From Diploscapter coronatus (lineage: Eukaryota; Nematoda; Chromadorea; Rhabditida; Rhabditidae), in the NCBI GenBank assembly GCA_964036155.1, contig OZ038422.1:52909201-52973200 (forward strand): a DNA stretch of 64,000 bases. The letters are read 5' to 3'. The number at the start of each line of letters is the position of its first letter. The stretch's first letter is position 1. Below are positions 24,215-36,674 of the stretch, one piece after another. The position numbers were made by a program, and so were the translations under genes. A model generated the notes under the pieces. It ran no database searches. It saw only the letters and a program-made list of their open reading frames with translations, and had not been told where the DNA came from.

Positions 24215-26540
24215 TGATCTCTTTTCATTTCAAAACGAAGTTTTGACTATTAAAAATATCTGCAGAATCCGAAATAACATGCAAGTAATTCGTGTTCAAC
24301 GTGGTCGATTGATGTTGGTGGACTTTTTAGTGAATTTTGTAAGACACAATGATCACATCCAAATTCTGTCTTCATTTACAGACAACCATTTAGCCCCCAA
24401 GTGGTGATTATCATCGTGCTGGAATATATAATGAATTTTTTCGTTCAAAGCGAAACTTGACCGCATTTCGAAAAAAATTAATTTCTCTACAGCACTCACT
24501 TTTATGGAAAGTATCATATACCAAAATGTTTCTAATGAACTGGGCTATAATAGTATGCAATAAAATCGGGTACCATTTGCGTTTTACGAACGTGCTGATC
24601 GAAAGTGTCGGAAAAGTTTGTCAATGAAAGTTGTTTATCTCATCGAGACGAAGCGTTTGATACCAAATTTGACAAATTGATGCTTTTTAACGATTTTTGA
24701 ATTTTCGAGTACGACATTCTCTACAACGTAAACAACGTTCATTCAAACTCTGGAACCTCGATTTTCGGATTCTCCACCCTCGATTACATTACTAGGGACC
24801 ATTTCCAGGAAAATAATTTTGGGGCTGTACCGTCTTTCCCAGTAATGCTTCACTTTTGTATAGAATGGCCGATATGTCGACGTCAAAATGCGATCTTTCG
24901 TCGTCAATCAGACGCTAGAACGATTTGTCTATCAATTTCCTGCGTTTTTGTGCAAAAAAAAGAATTTCAATTTTTGACTCCAGAATCCCCACGTCGACGT
25001 CGAAAGATGATTCCTCATCTTCACTAATTTTTGCAAAAAATATTTGGGGCTCGTTGAGCCGAACCCCAGCGGCGATCATTCGCACACTTCAGGGTATCCC
25101 CTTTTCGGCTGTGAACCTGACAGCCATTTGCGCCGTATCGTAGACAGTTTCAAATTTCGAAAATAATGCATTGACGATATCCGGCTATTGACAGCTGCAA
25201 CTTTGAAACGTCATAGCTCGCCAAGGCATCGTCGGATTTCGAATCTGTAAAAAGCACTAGAAAGCCCAATCCAGACTCTACAACTTTGGTTAACATCGCC
25301 AGTCGACTCATTTGGAGAAATTTTGAGATATTCCAGAAAGTCGAAATGCGACTTTCAAGAGGCTGTCACGAAAATTTTTGTTAATAAAAAGTTCAATGTT
25401 TTTATATTTTTAGAAAGTACTCATCAGGTGCTACTTATATACAAAATTTGAGCATCTCTACTATTCGTTTTTATACTCTAACTTTGGCTCGAAAATGAGA
25501 TATTTGGACTTTCAAACTACCGTAACTCTCTAATATCTGAACCAAAATCGGCGTTCTTTTTTTTAATCGACGTGGAATGGCGAGCTCTACAACATATTAA
25601 AATTGGCTCACCTAGAAATCGATTTAACGAAAATTATTTCCGAAAAATCACTTTTTTCGAACTTTGGAGTACTGTAGCTCCGCCCCCATATGTCGAAAAT
25701 GGCTGAGTTTCTACGCCCCACAATGCGACCCATAGGCCTCTCGATTAAAAAAAAAACCGATCGGAAACGAATTAAAAATTATCAAAAAAAGTCGGAACAA
25801 CTGATTTCGTGACAAAGATCAGAAAACACCACTTTTTGAACATGACCTACGTCAATATCTCGATCTCTGATATAGTTTCGACCCCGGAAAGTACACCAGG
25901 GTTTTCGACCACGCTGAACACGAATCTGACATCGAAATTAGCTTTCAAAATCAATCAGAATGAGTTTTACATCGATTTTTATGGTCAAACTGTCACGCAT
26001 TGTTAAAAGCGAATACAACCTCCGCCGGCCGCCTTCGGCGGCCGGCTGATTTAAGAGTGAATATCAATAAAAACCAAGTCGATATAAACAGCGGTTCGCC
26101 TGTCGAGTTGCTTTTCGCATATTTTGTTCAGTTTTTCACGCTGATTCTCATGGTGCTATTCGTTTTTCATAAAAATTATCGTATGCAGGATTACGGTAGT
26201 TCATAAGTTTTCCAGACTCGACCTCGGGGAAAAAATCATAACTTTCTTATTTCACACTAAATTTCATGATTACTTTTTTATTTTGTAGATCTTGAGTAGG
26301 AGAATAAATTCTAAGTATAAAGAAATTTTTTAGAAAGTAATTTTGGCAGGAGAAATTAGCCTAAGTTACCCTATATACCCGTACTGTGTTTACAAGGATA
26401 ATGGGAGTTAACGTCGGAGTTTTCCATGAAATCTTGTAGAGCTCTTCAAGTTGATCAACTTTTGTTCCAGAACTTCTTCTAGAATGTGCACGCACAGGGA
26501 GCTATGATTTTTTGAACATTTATCTATCTATCTCCTATCT
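24215..26540. other. Gene-free stretch between two mobile elements
   Basis: No open frame longer than about 75 codons is credible. The composition differs from neighbouring spacers, with many CGTCGACGTCG-type words and phrases such as GACGTCGAAAG, which suggests old repeat-element DNA rather than ordinary spacer. It contains the GC-rich palindrome described separately at 26024. I could not identify its ends or family. Confidence 0.4.
26024..26046. repeat. Perfect GC-rich palindrome
   Basis: GCCGGCCGCC, the loop TTC and GGCGGCCGGC form a 10-bp perfect stem of G and C only, in surroundings that are about two-thirds A+T. Such hairpins are typical near the 3' ends of Helitrons, but no CTRR end lies at the usual 10-12 bp spacing after it (a CTGA overlaps the stem end). 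It may instead be a terminator or an internal element of older repeat DNA. Confidence 0.6.
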
Positions 26541-26887
26541 TCTATATTATAAAAGTAGAATAAACGATAATTAATTCAAGTGAACGTTAGCGTTAATATG
26601 CTAATTTTGTATCAAGTTTCATTATTATGCACGACCCCACGCTGCGCGTCTCTTTCTCTACACAGTCAGAACGTCTCGAGAAATGATGGAGTGCAAAATT
26701 TTCGACGGTTTAATATGCTAATTTTGTATCGATATCTTGAAAATCCGTTCAGCGTAATTTTTTCGTCATTGACTTTTCGTCTTTTCACATGTTAAATTAG
26801 CATATGTTCAGTTTGATTATTGAAGATTTGAAAGTAAGTTATTTCTTGACCTGCTTCGTTTTGTTCTGGTGAGTCTCAAAAGAGCAA

Positions 26888-27640
26888 ATGTTGTCCTTTT
26901 TTAGCCGTGACGAAGATGATGCTGAGTGGGGGGCGAGCGCCGAAGAGAAAGGTAAAATTGATAGTAAAGTAGGGGCCACGAATAACGACAACGATTTTGT
27001 TAAATTTAAAGTCCACGAGTACAACCAAAGCCATCGTGAGAAAGTTTCTTATAAAGATATAGCGATTTGGCAAATGATTCATTATCATTTCTTTACTCTT
27101 CAAGATTATTACTTACAGTACGTTCGAGATTTTATAATTGCAAATGTTACGATTTCTAACGGATGCAAGATTTTGTTTGCCCCTATTTTCGATCAAAGTA
27201 GAATCCACTTTACGTTATATACGATTAACTTCGAAACTCGAAATATACTATTACGACTCTCTTTTTATGAATATTTCGAACTACGCTTCTGATGCATGTC
27301 AAGCAATATGGGAAATCGTAACAGGCGTTCATTCTATGCTAATAGCCAAAAGTGATCAAGAAATTGCCAGACAAAATGGTGGCGTTGGTTGTCGAGCATT
27401 TGTATGCTATTACGCTACGAAAATTTTGAGCAATGATAGCTGTCTCTTTCCGCCAAATTTTACGATTCACGATTTCCGATACTTTACGTCCAGGTCAAAG
27501 AAATATGTCAAATGTTTCAAGTTTATTCTCGCCTATCGCTAATTTGCCAACGAATACTCCACCAAAAAGAGGTAGAAAAAGGAAAAGTGATGTTGAAAAA
27601 GCTGATTATAAGAAATGTCACATAACGTACAACAAGAAAC
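26888..27640 (+). pseudogene. Broken open frames within the Helitron
   Basis: Several overlapping frames (26888-27292, 27138-27542, 27433-27651) follow each other in different registers, as in a coding region hit by frameshifts. The first has a charged stretch (DEDDAEWGASAEEKGKID, then NNDNDFVKFKVHEYNQ) that looks coding. The last contains PPKRGRKRKSDVEKADYKK, an AT-hook-like basic motif that often precedes the N-terminal domain of Helitron proteins. I cannot match the first part to a family; it could be a captured gene piece. Confidence 0.45.
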
Positions 27641-27682
27641 GAAACTTTTAGCTGCCAATAACGGAAACGTAGAAAAGTTTCA

Positions 27683-27868
27683 TTGGGAGATAGAGATAAG
27701 GGATGTAATGCGTGTAAAAGTTTACATTTTGAAGATGAGTATAAGCCAAAAAGTAATACATATGATTCTTGCTGCTCTTACGGTAAATTTGTAGAAGATA
27801 AGTTTAATGGTTGTCCACTAACGTTGAAAGAGCTATTTATGCGTGAACACGAATCTCCAAAGTTCTAA
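27683..27868 (+). pseudogene. Fragment of Helitron protein N-terminal zinc region
   Basis: The frame reads GCNACKSLHFEDE, later YDSCCSYGKF, then a Pro-Leu-Lys-Glu-Leu stretch and HESPKF before a stop at 27866-27868. The order C-x2-C-x-LHF, CC-x2-GK, LKELF and SPKF is the pattern found just before and at the start of the Helitron-like N domain in rolling-circle transposons. The rest of that domain, the Rep nuclease and the Pif1-type helicase are missing: the stop is followed after only 190 bases by the 3' terminal hairpin. So this is a remnant of a much larger protein, probably left by internal deletion. Confidence 0.7.
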
Positions 27869-28099
27869 TAGTTTTTTTTTCCAATGGCGAAGAATAGCAG
27901 TTATGCCCGTACAGTAAAATGCGTTTCAAGATGCAAGTTTACAAACTTCGCTGAACGAATTTTCACAAATGAAGTTAAGCTAGACGTGCCGTAATACGAA
28001 CTGATGAAGGCAAATCAAGAAGTTACGCTAATACAATTTCCAGTTACGTAAAAAAGCGCGGGCTGCGGAGCAGCCCCTAACCCTCCTTCAACCGGCTAG

Positions 28100-31000
28100 T
28101 TAACGGAACAATTAGCGATAATTGAAGTGTCGAAAAATTTCATGCGTTTGTTCTCTCCTTTGAAAATAGAAGACTTGGCCTCCCTAATCACAGGGTCATT
28201 TTGAGAATTTATTTAACTGAATGAATGAATTGATGATTTTGAGCAATTTTCAGTGCATATGATATGGATTAGATAGTGTGTTGAAAACAATGAAATATGA
28301 AGTTGGCTTTGAAAATAAATTTTCGGCCGACCACTTTGTGACTTCGTTTATATATCAGCTTCCCTAGTATTCGCCAGCATGTGAAATTTTCACCAACTTC
28401 AATTAAATATTCCAAATAAGAATGTCGAAAGCCTTGGCGCAATATGAAAATTCAGGAAACCGAATAAGAGCTATATGGGTGGGTACCCCTATAGGTCCTA
28501 ACCCCAGAAATGAAGGGTCCAAGCTCCGCTCCCTCAAGTGGGTCGGATTACGGTAAGTCAAAGTCGAGATTTGACACTCCGCGGAAGGGACAAAGAAAGC
28601 TTTTCTGCTATAATAGATACTTGAAAATTTTTTAAAGTTTTGGAGACTACATGATGGGTCATTTGCTGATATATAGGTTTCATGAGGCCAACCACTTGTT
28701 TGGGATGGGAGAAGGTTCCGAAATCCAAATTTGAAAGTTTATCCAGCAATTTCGAAAATAAGTTGAACGTACTTTGATATTACCAAATACCCTCAACGAA
28801 TTTGACGTCCTATCCCTTGTTTGTGATCTTCTAATCTTACACATAAATACTTTCATGTGTTCTTACAGTATTCTCATTAAAATTTAATTGGAGTCTTTTT
28901 TTCTAAGCGTAGAGCATTAGTGAACTTTCTCTTTTGGTAGTTCACTCTTTATTTCCAGTTGCACTAGCTTATGTTTGTGAGTGACAAATTTCAATAGAGG
29001 AAATGTGTCTTGAAGCCGAATATTTTTCTGCAGTTTTTCATTAAAATGGGCCGCTCCCAGCAATTTTGCGTGATGCTTCATATTTCATTGAAAAATCAAG
29101 AGTCGGGAGAGGCGGACGGTCGAAATGAATTTTGGAGGGTGTACGTTGTCCAACAAAGTGGTGATGTCCAACATAAATTTTGTTAGACGACGCTACGGAT
29201 TCCGATTTTAGGAATTAGGGAAGGTAATGAGTACTAGTATAGGCCGGCAGCTGGCTAATACGGAAGAAAACAGAACAGTGAAAGGCATAGAAAAATGACA
29301 GATGGAGAATAGAGAAGTCGTACTTTTATTGAAAATTGTTCGAAAACGATCCTTTTCATTTCACTCCAACCCGAGTGTTAATGGCCGATTCATTATCAAA
29401 TCTCTACCTTCCATACATTTTCAAGGCTCTTATAATATGCAAATCTAGTATCAGTCAGCAATTGCAATTGGAAGTTTTCATTTATCTCCATGTCCAGTCT
29501 CAATCTCATTGTAAGGTCAAGTTCCCCATCCCGAAACTCGGACTGCATTTCATTGTTGCGGAAGCAATAATGAACTCTCACATACATTCAACTTAGATAA
29601 GATAATAGAAAGCTCACCACCAACGAAGTAGTGAATACAGTAGGTAATGATCTCTCAAACGATTTGCAAACTTCATTTTCAAAATTAGCATGTTATAGTT
29701 TTTGGGCCAAAAGTACCTAAAATTAAGGTAAAAGTCGTTGGAAAAGTTATTGTTATGGTAGCCCTTTTATGCCAGTCAACACTTGTGCTCGAGTAATGGA
29801 TTTATTACGAGAGACCAGAGTAAAAGGTACAATCCGGGAATGCGGAGGAAATTGGAAAACAGCCGATCGTCAGGAGAGCATGAGGGTAGACTGACTATTA
29901 AGAGGAGAATGGTCAATCAATAATTGTTAATGGTCAGGGAATAGAGATAACTACTAAAGGAGAGGGAGAAGAGCTAGTGTCGTGAGGCGGCACTGCTAGG
30001 AGAGATAGAGATTGGGGAAAAGGTGAGAGATTATAGAAAGAGTGTAATAGGATAGAGTGAGCCTCTAACAGTTATGTTGCACAACGATATGGAATTACCT
30101 ATAAAACGGTGTATCATATGTAGGGATACAATTTTCAGGCCCCGAGAAATAAGCCTGAACGACCAACATACACAGACGGACACTACAAAATACTAGAAAA
30201 AGTGATTTACAAGTTGGTCAGAATATAGTATGTCCCAAAATGTTGTAGCAATCAGGAATAGCTTCTTCAAAATTATTGTAAAAGAGGAAATCTTTTAGCG
30301 AGGCTGCTTCCATAAGCTAGGAGCCTGTTTTTTATGTTGCCGAAAAATTCTATGGTCATAAGTATGAATAAAACGAATAATGTAAAAGTGGAATAAAGCA
30401 AAAATACAATAGAAAACAAAATTAAATGTTCAAACTGACAATTATTCAACGCCTGATATTTGCAGAATCATTTATATAAAGAGGATACTAAAATTCGTAA
30501 TAGAAAGCAATTGATTGCGCATTTAGTGATATGCCTTCTCCCAACGTTTTCCGATATGCGTAATATTAACAAGCTTGAAGAAGATTAGACAATGGTTCGA
30601 TAGATACACATTATAACTGTAATACTCGTGAAAGAGAAAAGAATGAGTAGTATTTCTCTCCCATTACGTTACATGGCTCCCCTTTTTACTTTTCTTTTTT
30701 CTTTGTGTCTCAGTGAGAGATAAAATTCATCATAACATTTGCCATGATATTCACCATAAATCAGTAATTAGCCTATTTATATAGTGACGGTTAAGGTCAT
30801 TCCTTCGTTAAAGAAAAAATCTGCGCCTCTTCGTTTCGAGCGCTATTTTCTTTTCTCGCCTGTTGCTTATATCGCGAAAAGGGGAGCAATTCATGTAATG
30901 GTCCTCTAGTCGATAGAAGCAAAAAGAATTTTTAATGGAAAATAAATAAAAGATAAAATACAAGCATTTTGCTTATCTACGCACATAGATTAGTTGATTA

Positions 31001-34000
31001 GAAAAAAGTGAAAATATTTCGTATATAAAGTATGTAGAAATCCTTACAATTAGTTCCTATAAAGATAAAATTTGAAACGATGACAATAATTTAGGATGGA
31101 GAAAGGAGCTCTAAATGCATGACTGTTGCCAAATAATAAGATGACTCTCTAAAATTATTTGACATTTAAATATATTATTGAAAAAAATGGACCTGGAAAA
31201 AATTCGAACATTGTCAAATAGATAGGAAATTTGAAATTGCTGATAATGAAAGGTTTATCGTCCTTAGAATTTCCTCAGCTGGCGAATTTTTCGATGGTAA
31301 TTTGGAAATGACGATACGACGGTACGCTTCTTTTCCTATGCTATTTCTCCCTTACCAGCCACTTTGCCTATCTCTAATTATGGGTACCGTCATTCCGTCA
31401 TTTCCAAACAGCCCTGATTTCATAATTCGAACGATGAATTGGTGTACATATTTCGGAAAAATTGTAAAATGCCAACTATTGGACTGAATTTTGAAAGAGA
31501 ATGCTGAAACCTTTCTTTAATTCACGTATATTTCTGTGGCATTCGAGCGTGTGAGCGATCTTACATCAAATAAATTGCTCTTTCGCTTTTCGCTCTTGAT
31601 TTGCTTTCACAAAATGCGTATTGAGTTTGAAAAGAGCATAGATAACCTATATTACATAATATAACTCAAAATTACTTAATGGAATTTAATAAAACGAATC
31701 ATATTGATTAATGCTAAATTACCATTTAACAGTTATGATGATGAATTAGTAAAATTCTGACCTTTAGATGTAAAATCACGATGAATTATAAATGGTATGA
31801 AGTTCCGAAAAATGCTAGCATCATATATAATTGCCAATTAGAAGTTGAATAGTTTTGATTAATAATACCATAGAGAATATGTCGCGAATAATAGAATTTA
31901 ATAGCATAATATACAAATAATTTTAAAAAATAGTGTCAAAATTATTAAAGCTCCTACATTTCGACTGAAAGGGACAATAGGAGAAATGCCCATTACATAC
32001 TCGAAAATTAGTTGGCACTTTATCAGTAATGGTTCGTAAGTTGTTTGTTAATATAAGACTCGTCTCATGTCACAATTCGACTCCTTATCAGTAATTGGTC
32101 TTCGATTTCCGTATTTTTTACACCATTTTTAGCATTGAATCATAAAATTGCCAGCAACCCAAAGAAGAGATTCAAGATAAAATTGAAAATCTGCTTCAAG
32201 TAAATTACATAGAATAAAAGTTTGTATAAAATTTCTAAAGAGCTTTTTTCTCGCGAAATAAACCAGAAATTTTTAATCGATATTACGTATGCCATATTTG
32301 TGCACCTTATCAGTTCCATTTCCGAGATTCTTATCTCTGGACCATTAAGCATGGCAATAATTTGAAATTTATTTCTGCCGTTATGCCACTCCTTTCGCGT
32401 TTCAAAAAGGAAATGCCATAAGTTTTTCAAAGTTTCGCTATTTTCTTTCAAGATATTGATTAAAATTTTAGTTTGTAGAATATTTTTGTTGTTATTTATC
32501 TGTGACGTTTAATTTTACGTACTTGATCTCAATTTGTTCTTTCGATGTACATTTACTTATTTATATTTTGGAGATATGACTTCTCGAACCAAGTCATTTT
32601 CACAGCCACTTCAATTCCCCAGCTTTGAAATGCAAACTGAAGCGTTCAAAGCTAGGGAAGAAGACAAAGTTATTTCCTTTCTCACAGCTCAATTGCTCAC
32701 GCTTCCAAAATTTCGTGGTCATTTCCTCATTCACAATAATTTTCATCTTTTTTTGTTTAAATTATTGTGTAAAAATCCTATCATAATTTTAGGGTTTGAA
32801 ATCGCGAGTTTTCCAAACCATCTTTATCGTAGAAATCTCCAAATGAAGCGCAAATAAATGTCAGAAAATGGTGATAAATTTTGCAGAGAACTGATAATTA
32901 TAACTGCCTAATGATCATAACGAAGCTCTGAAAATGTTCCCATAAGTGGGCGCGTATTTCGTATCCGTTGCATCCTGTGCAGTGTGTACTTTCATATTTT
33001 CATATGTTCACATTCAAAACATTTTCGCTTTTTTCATTTTCATATACAAAATCTTGCTTCCTTTCTGGGGCACATTCTGTCATGTATTTTTTTTTGCACG
33101 AATAGCTAGAGACGTGATTAGAATCGAGAAGAAAGAGGGAAAGAGCAAAAGATAGAGAAATTTGCGAATTCAAACAAAACCCGAACCAGATGGCTTCTGG
33201 ACATCGGTCGTTTCGTCGCATTTCGAGCTTCTTTAGTCTTATCCGAATTTCAATTTCGAGCAGGAAATGCCGTCATTCGAGCTGTAATATCGTTTCTTTT
33301 CTCTAGTTTCGTTGTAGTTTGTTAATTTTCTTGTGATATCATTGATTGAATAGTTTGGGATTACAAATATCCAACACTAATAGGGAAAATGTATAGATCT
33401 TGACGAAATTTTTCATGATCGTCATTGAAACCCCGTTTAAAAAGTTTTATCAAGATCTGAGAGTTCCGACCTGTTCACTTCTCTTGCAAGATGCTAAAGT
33501 AGTGTGAATATGTATTGGCATGTTATCACTTAACTTTTTAATTTTCGCAGATAAGGAATCAATGCAAGTATGAGTGAAAAGAAACTCTTGTCAGTACCAT
33601 ATACCGATGTGTTTTGATGTAATAGAATTTTGATAATTTAAATATAATTTTTTACTCTATTTTTTAATAAAATGCACACCAATATTCTTTATTTGACATG
33701 AATGCTATTGGGTTACTATAGAAGCCTATTTTTATTCTGTTATGAGTCAGAGAGTTCGCAGTTTATCTTTGCTTGATGTTCGGAATTTGAGAATATTGAA
33801 TTCAAAATTCAAAAAAAATGAGGAGAACTGAATTTCCTGTTGAGACAGAGCGCGTGGTTAGAAGATAGGAAATAGCTGTTGAATATTTGATGCAAGCAGA
33901 GATAAAGGATAAAGGGAAGAGTAAGCTGATCCTTTCATAGCCAGAGAGCCTTGCCTTCAGAAAGCTGTCTCTATCCTTCATTTTCCTACATATATTTGCC

Positions 34001-34400
34001 ATTCTTGCCCGTTCTTGCAATCGACATTCAATATGCATTTGGAAGCGAATAAAAAGTAAGAACTGCATGATTTTATGCAAGAATGATTGAGCGTTTCTTG
34101 ATAATTAGGCATTCGAATTTTTTCATTTGTTGCATCTAAATTCAGAGTTAAAACAGGAGTGAGTATAGGTGATTAATTCTTTTTTTTCTAAATGAAGTTA
34201 ATCTGAAGTTCGAGCTTTTACTCATTATGATTTTCTTGATAATTGATGAATAATCGTCTACTTTAGTCTTGCATTGCTAAATTTGCATAAAATTTCCATG
34301 TACATGAAAACTCATTATGATAAATATTCTGATATTAATTTATTCGCTTTTTGAAAGGCTTCACTTTTCAGAATTTTAGTTATTTATTATTTTATACGAA
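28100..34400. other. Long gene-free intergenic stretch
   Basis: I examined both strands and see no multi-exon gene. Open frames such as 29396-29587 (-) and 32534-32857 (+) lack plausible splice partners. A purine-rich tract runs from about 29800 to 30060. Around 28477 a short near-palindrome (CTATATGGGTGGGTACCCCTATAG) is present. The last part presumably holds the promoter of the chemoreceptor at 34401. Confidence 0.45.
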
Positions 34401-36674
34401 ATGTATCTTCAGATCAGCCTTCGTATGATATTTTTCCTAGTTCAAGTAACGATCGGATTCATATCCCTAACTCTCTATGCCTTGGTTTGCATCATCGTTA
34501 TTCAACAGAGGAAATTCCTGAGCCATGCATTTATCCGGCTCTATATCGTGTTCGCTATCGTGGTAAGTAAAGAAAGTTGGATTGGTTGCAAAATGAAAAC
34601 GGCTGCGAGTGCTTTGTTCCCAAAGCAGAAATAGCGTAGGATAAGAAGAAAAAAGGGGAGAAATAGCGTTTGGTAACAAAGTACTCACTATTTTCTTTGG
34701 GAACAAAGTACTCGCAGCCAATGAAAACAATATGCGAAAAACGCAATTATTTGAAAATGAAAACACGAAGCTAATGATATTTTCTATTTTAGAATGTCCT
34801 TTTCTATATCTGCGTATCATTGTGTCTACGGCTACCTCAACAAGTAAGTCAAACGAAATTTTTAAACTAAAATGCTCGATTTAGGTGTCGTACAACTCTC
34901 CACTCTACGATGTGCTACTCTACTTTCCAAGCTCGTTCTTGCTAACAATCGTCTATTTTCTTGGACATTATTTGGCATATTGTCAAATGATTTGCATAAT
35001 TTTCCTAGTCCTGCTGACGTTTCGGGCGATCGCCTTTCCATTCTATAAATATCCAGTAAGTTAAGACTTTCGGTCGATCAATTTCAAATCTTTGCACAAT
35101 TTCGATATGCTTTGGTGTTAGTACAAAATTTGATATATCTCAAAGATTTGCTGATTTTACCAGCCACTAATTTTCAAACTTTAGATATGGGAAACAAGTT
35201 CACTATTTTTCCTATCATTAGTTCTTCTGCCACCGATTCCTTTTACCTACAAGATTCTGTATCTCGAGGCTCAAATAAAGTACCGACCATACGAAGATGG
35301 GTTCATGATCTTCCTAACCAACCGAGTAAGGATAAATTTTGATTTTTTAGCAAAATATTCCCACTTTAGAAAGGCTACGACTTCATCTATGCGCTAAATA
35401 TCTTCGAAATCAGCGCTACTTTTATCTGCTTGCTACTTCATATTATTGCTGTCAAAGTTCTATGCAACCAAAAGATGTAAGTTTTCTGTTTTAAATTGGC
35501 TTTGCAAAATTATTGGTGGAATTAGAAATCATCCAACCTATATTGTCCATTGTAAATGACAAAGCCGCCGCATACTGTTCAAGGCAGAGGCGATGGTGGT
35601 AACCGCGAGTGAAAATAGTGTAGCAAGAGAAGAGAGTTAGAGGCCCGGATCAACGAAAGACTCGTACCTCCCCTTTTCCTGCCAGGGAGAGAGGGAGGAC
35701 TTCCCCCATTTACAGTGGAGTATAGATAAATTTATTTTAATGATAGATGATGATAATAAAACCAAAATTCTGGGTGCCTGTAGATTTATCTCATTACCAC
35801 CATGTGGTTTTATCCCACTAAAATTGTGGTGCGTACAGATTTATCCTGCTAGGTTTTCATAGAGAGCGAATAAAAGAAAAGTTGGATGAGCCTATGCCCT
35901 TAATTTTTAGGATAAATTCACATGGATTTTTTCTGAAATAAAACTACACTTTAGTGGGATAAATCTGCATGCACTCGAAACTCTGGTACCGATTTTTAGC
36001 AAAATTTCATTTTATCTTATGCTTTTGAACCTATCATATCTCTTATTCGTTCTAAAGCCAAGTTTGAGTTTACTTTGAGGGATAAAATGAGAATTTGAAA
36101 TATCGAAACGAACTAGCGAACCGTGTTTTGTTGCAGCAAGGCCCCGACTCATTCCAAACGGGAAGTCCGTCTGTTCGTTCTATCACTACTTGAGTTCTTC
36201 GTTATGTTTGCCAAATCCTCCCTTGTGGTAAGTAAGTTCGAAAACAAGCTCGGATAAAAAGATATGTTTGATAAGAGAGGTTCATAAGGTGCAATTGAAA
36301 TGTGGAGAACTTTCGAAGTCTCAACTTCATTCTTCATGGATAGATTCCCACAAAAACCAGTTAAATATTAACCAGATTAATCCACGAAAATTTCATGAAC
36401 TATCCAAGTTCAAACCATTCGGTCTAATGATTTCAACTACCATACTCAATGGCCTAATAAACTCATCGAGAAATAATCATTTTAGCTAGCCCTGATAGTG
36501 ATGAAAAACAATCCGAACATGGTCGGTGCCCTAATGCTAGCTTTGCCGTTCTTCACCGACCTAGTGACTTTAGCTCCACCCTACATTTTTCTAGCTCTAA
36601 ATCCTCGAATTCGGCATGCACTTTTGAATTTGTTACGACTACAAAAGAATGTTCCAGAACCGGTGTCCGTGTAA
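34401..36674 (+). CDS. Seven-transmembrane serpentine chemoreceptor (Srg/Srv superfamily-like)
   Basis: Exons 34401-34562, 34793-34843, 34885-35055, 35185-35325, 35370-35476, 36137-36227 and 36486-36674 join in phase to 303 residues, a normal length for nematode chemoreceptor GPCRs. Hydrophobic helices alternate with short loops: QVTIGFISLTLYALVCIIV near the start, VLFYICVSLCL, a long pair from LLTIVYFLGHYLAYC to IICIILLVLLTFRAI, SSLFFLSLVLLPPIP, EISATFICLLLHIIAV, LSLLEFFVMFAKSSLV and the last helix at ALPFFTDLVTLAPPYIFLAL. The C-tail is short and basic. An extracellular YEDGFMIFLTN loop before helix 5 and the NPRIR after helix 7 fit the Srg superfamily, with Srv the nearest guess. Such receptors act in sensory neurons through G proteins to detect odours or pheromones; the ligand cannot be told. 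It stands alone here, not in a cluster. The intron ending at 36136 is 660 bases and contains repeat DNA. Confidence 0.85.
34601..34719. mobile_element. MITE-like inverted repeat in chemoreceptor intron 1
   Basis: GGCTGCGAGTGCTTTGTTCCC at 34601 is answered by its near-complement GGGAACAAAGTACTCGCAGCC ending at 34719, with one mismatch over 25 bp. Inside, AACAAAGTACTC occurs twice, so the right end carries an extra partial copy. The whole element sits in the intron at 34563-34792. Confidence 0.7.
35772..35974. repeat. Inverted and direct repeats in chemoreceptor intron 5
   Basis: The word (C/A)AGATTTATC with flanking GTGC appears near 35778 and 35835 in one direction, and GGGATAAATCTGCATGCAC near 35956 in the other. 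TTTATCCCACTAAAATTG and TTTAGTGGGATAAA are also complementary. Together they look like a small, partly decayed inverted-repeat element with an internally duplicated arm. Confidence 0.5.

Larger units (their letters stand above)
26541..28099 (+). mobile_element. Internally deleted, decayed Helitron
   Basis: The left end TCTATATTATAAAAG at 26541 matches the usual Helitron start. The right end has a 7-bp GC hairpin with a GGA loop at 28060-28076, then CTAG at 28096-28099 followed by T, as expected for the CTRR terminus. The flanking bases are T and T rather than the A and T of classical Helitrons, and the hairpin-to-end spacing of 19 bases is longer than usual. Inside, the word TATGCTAATTTTGTATC occurs twice near 26597 and 26714, and a broken protein-coding stretch runs from about 26888 to 27868. 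No Rep HUH motif or helicase motif survives, so the element cannot move itself. End placement is by motif and needs comparison with other copies. Confidence 0.65.

Noticed and set aside
26024..26049. GC palindrome plus CTGA as a second Helitron 3' end
   Set aside because: The CTGA overlaps the end of the stem instead of lying 10-12 bases after it, and I found no matching 5' terminus, so I list only the palindrome.
29396..29587. 63-codon minus-strand frame with charged composition
   Set aside because: It looks mildly coding-like, but the plus strand is also open over the same bases and no neighbouring exon joins it.
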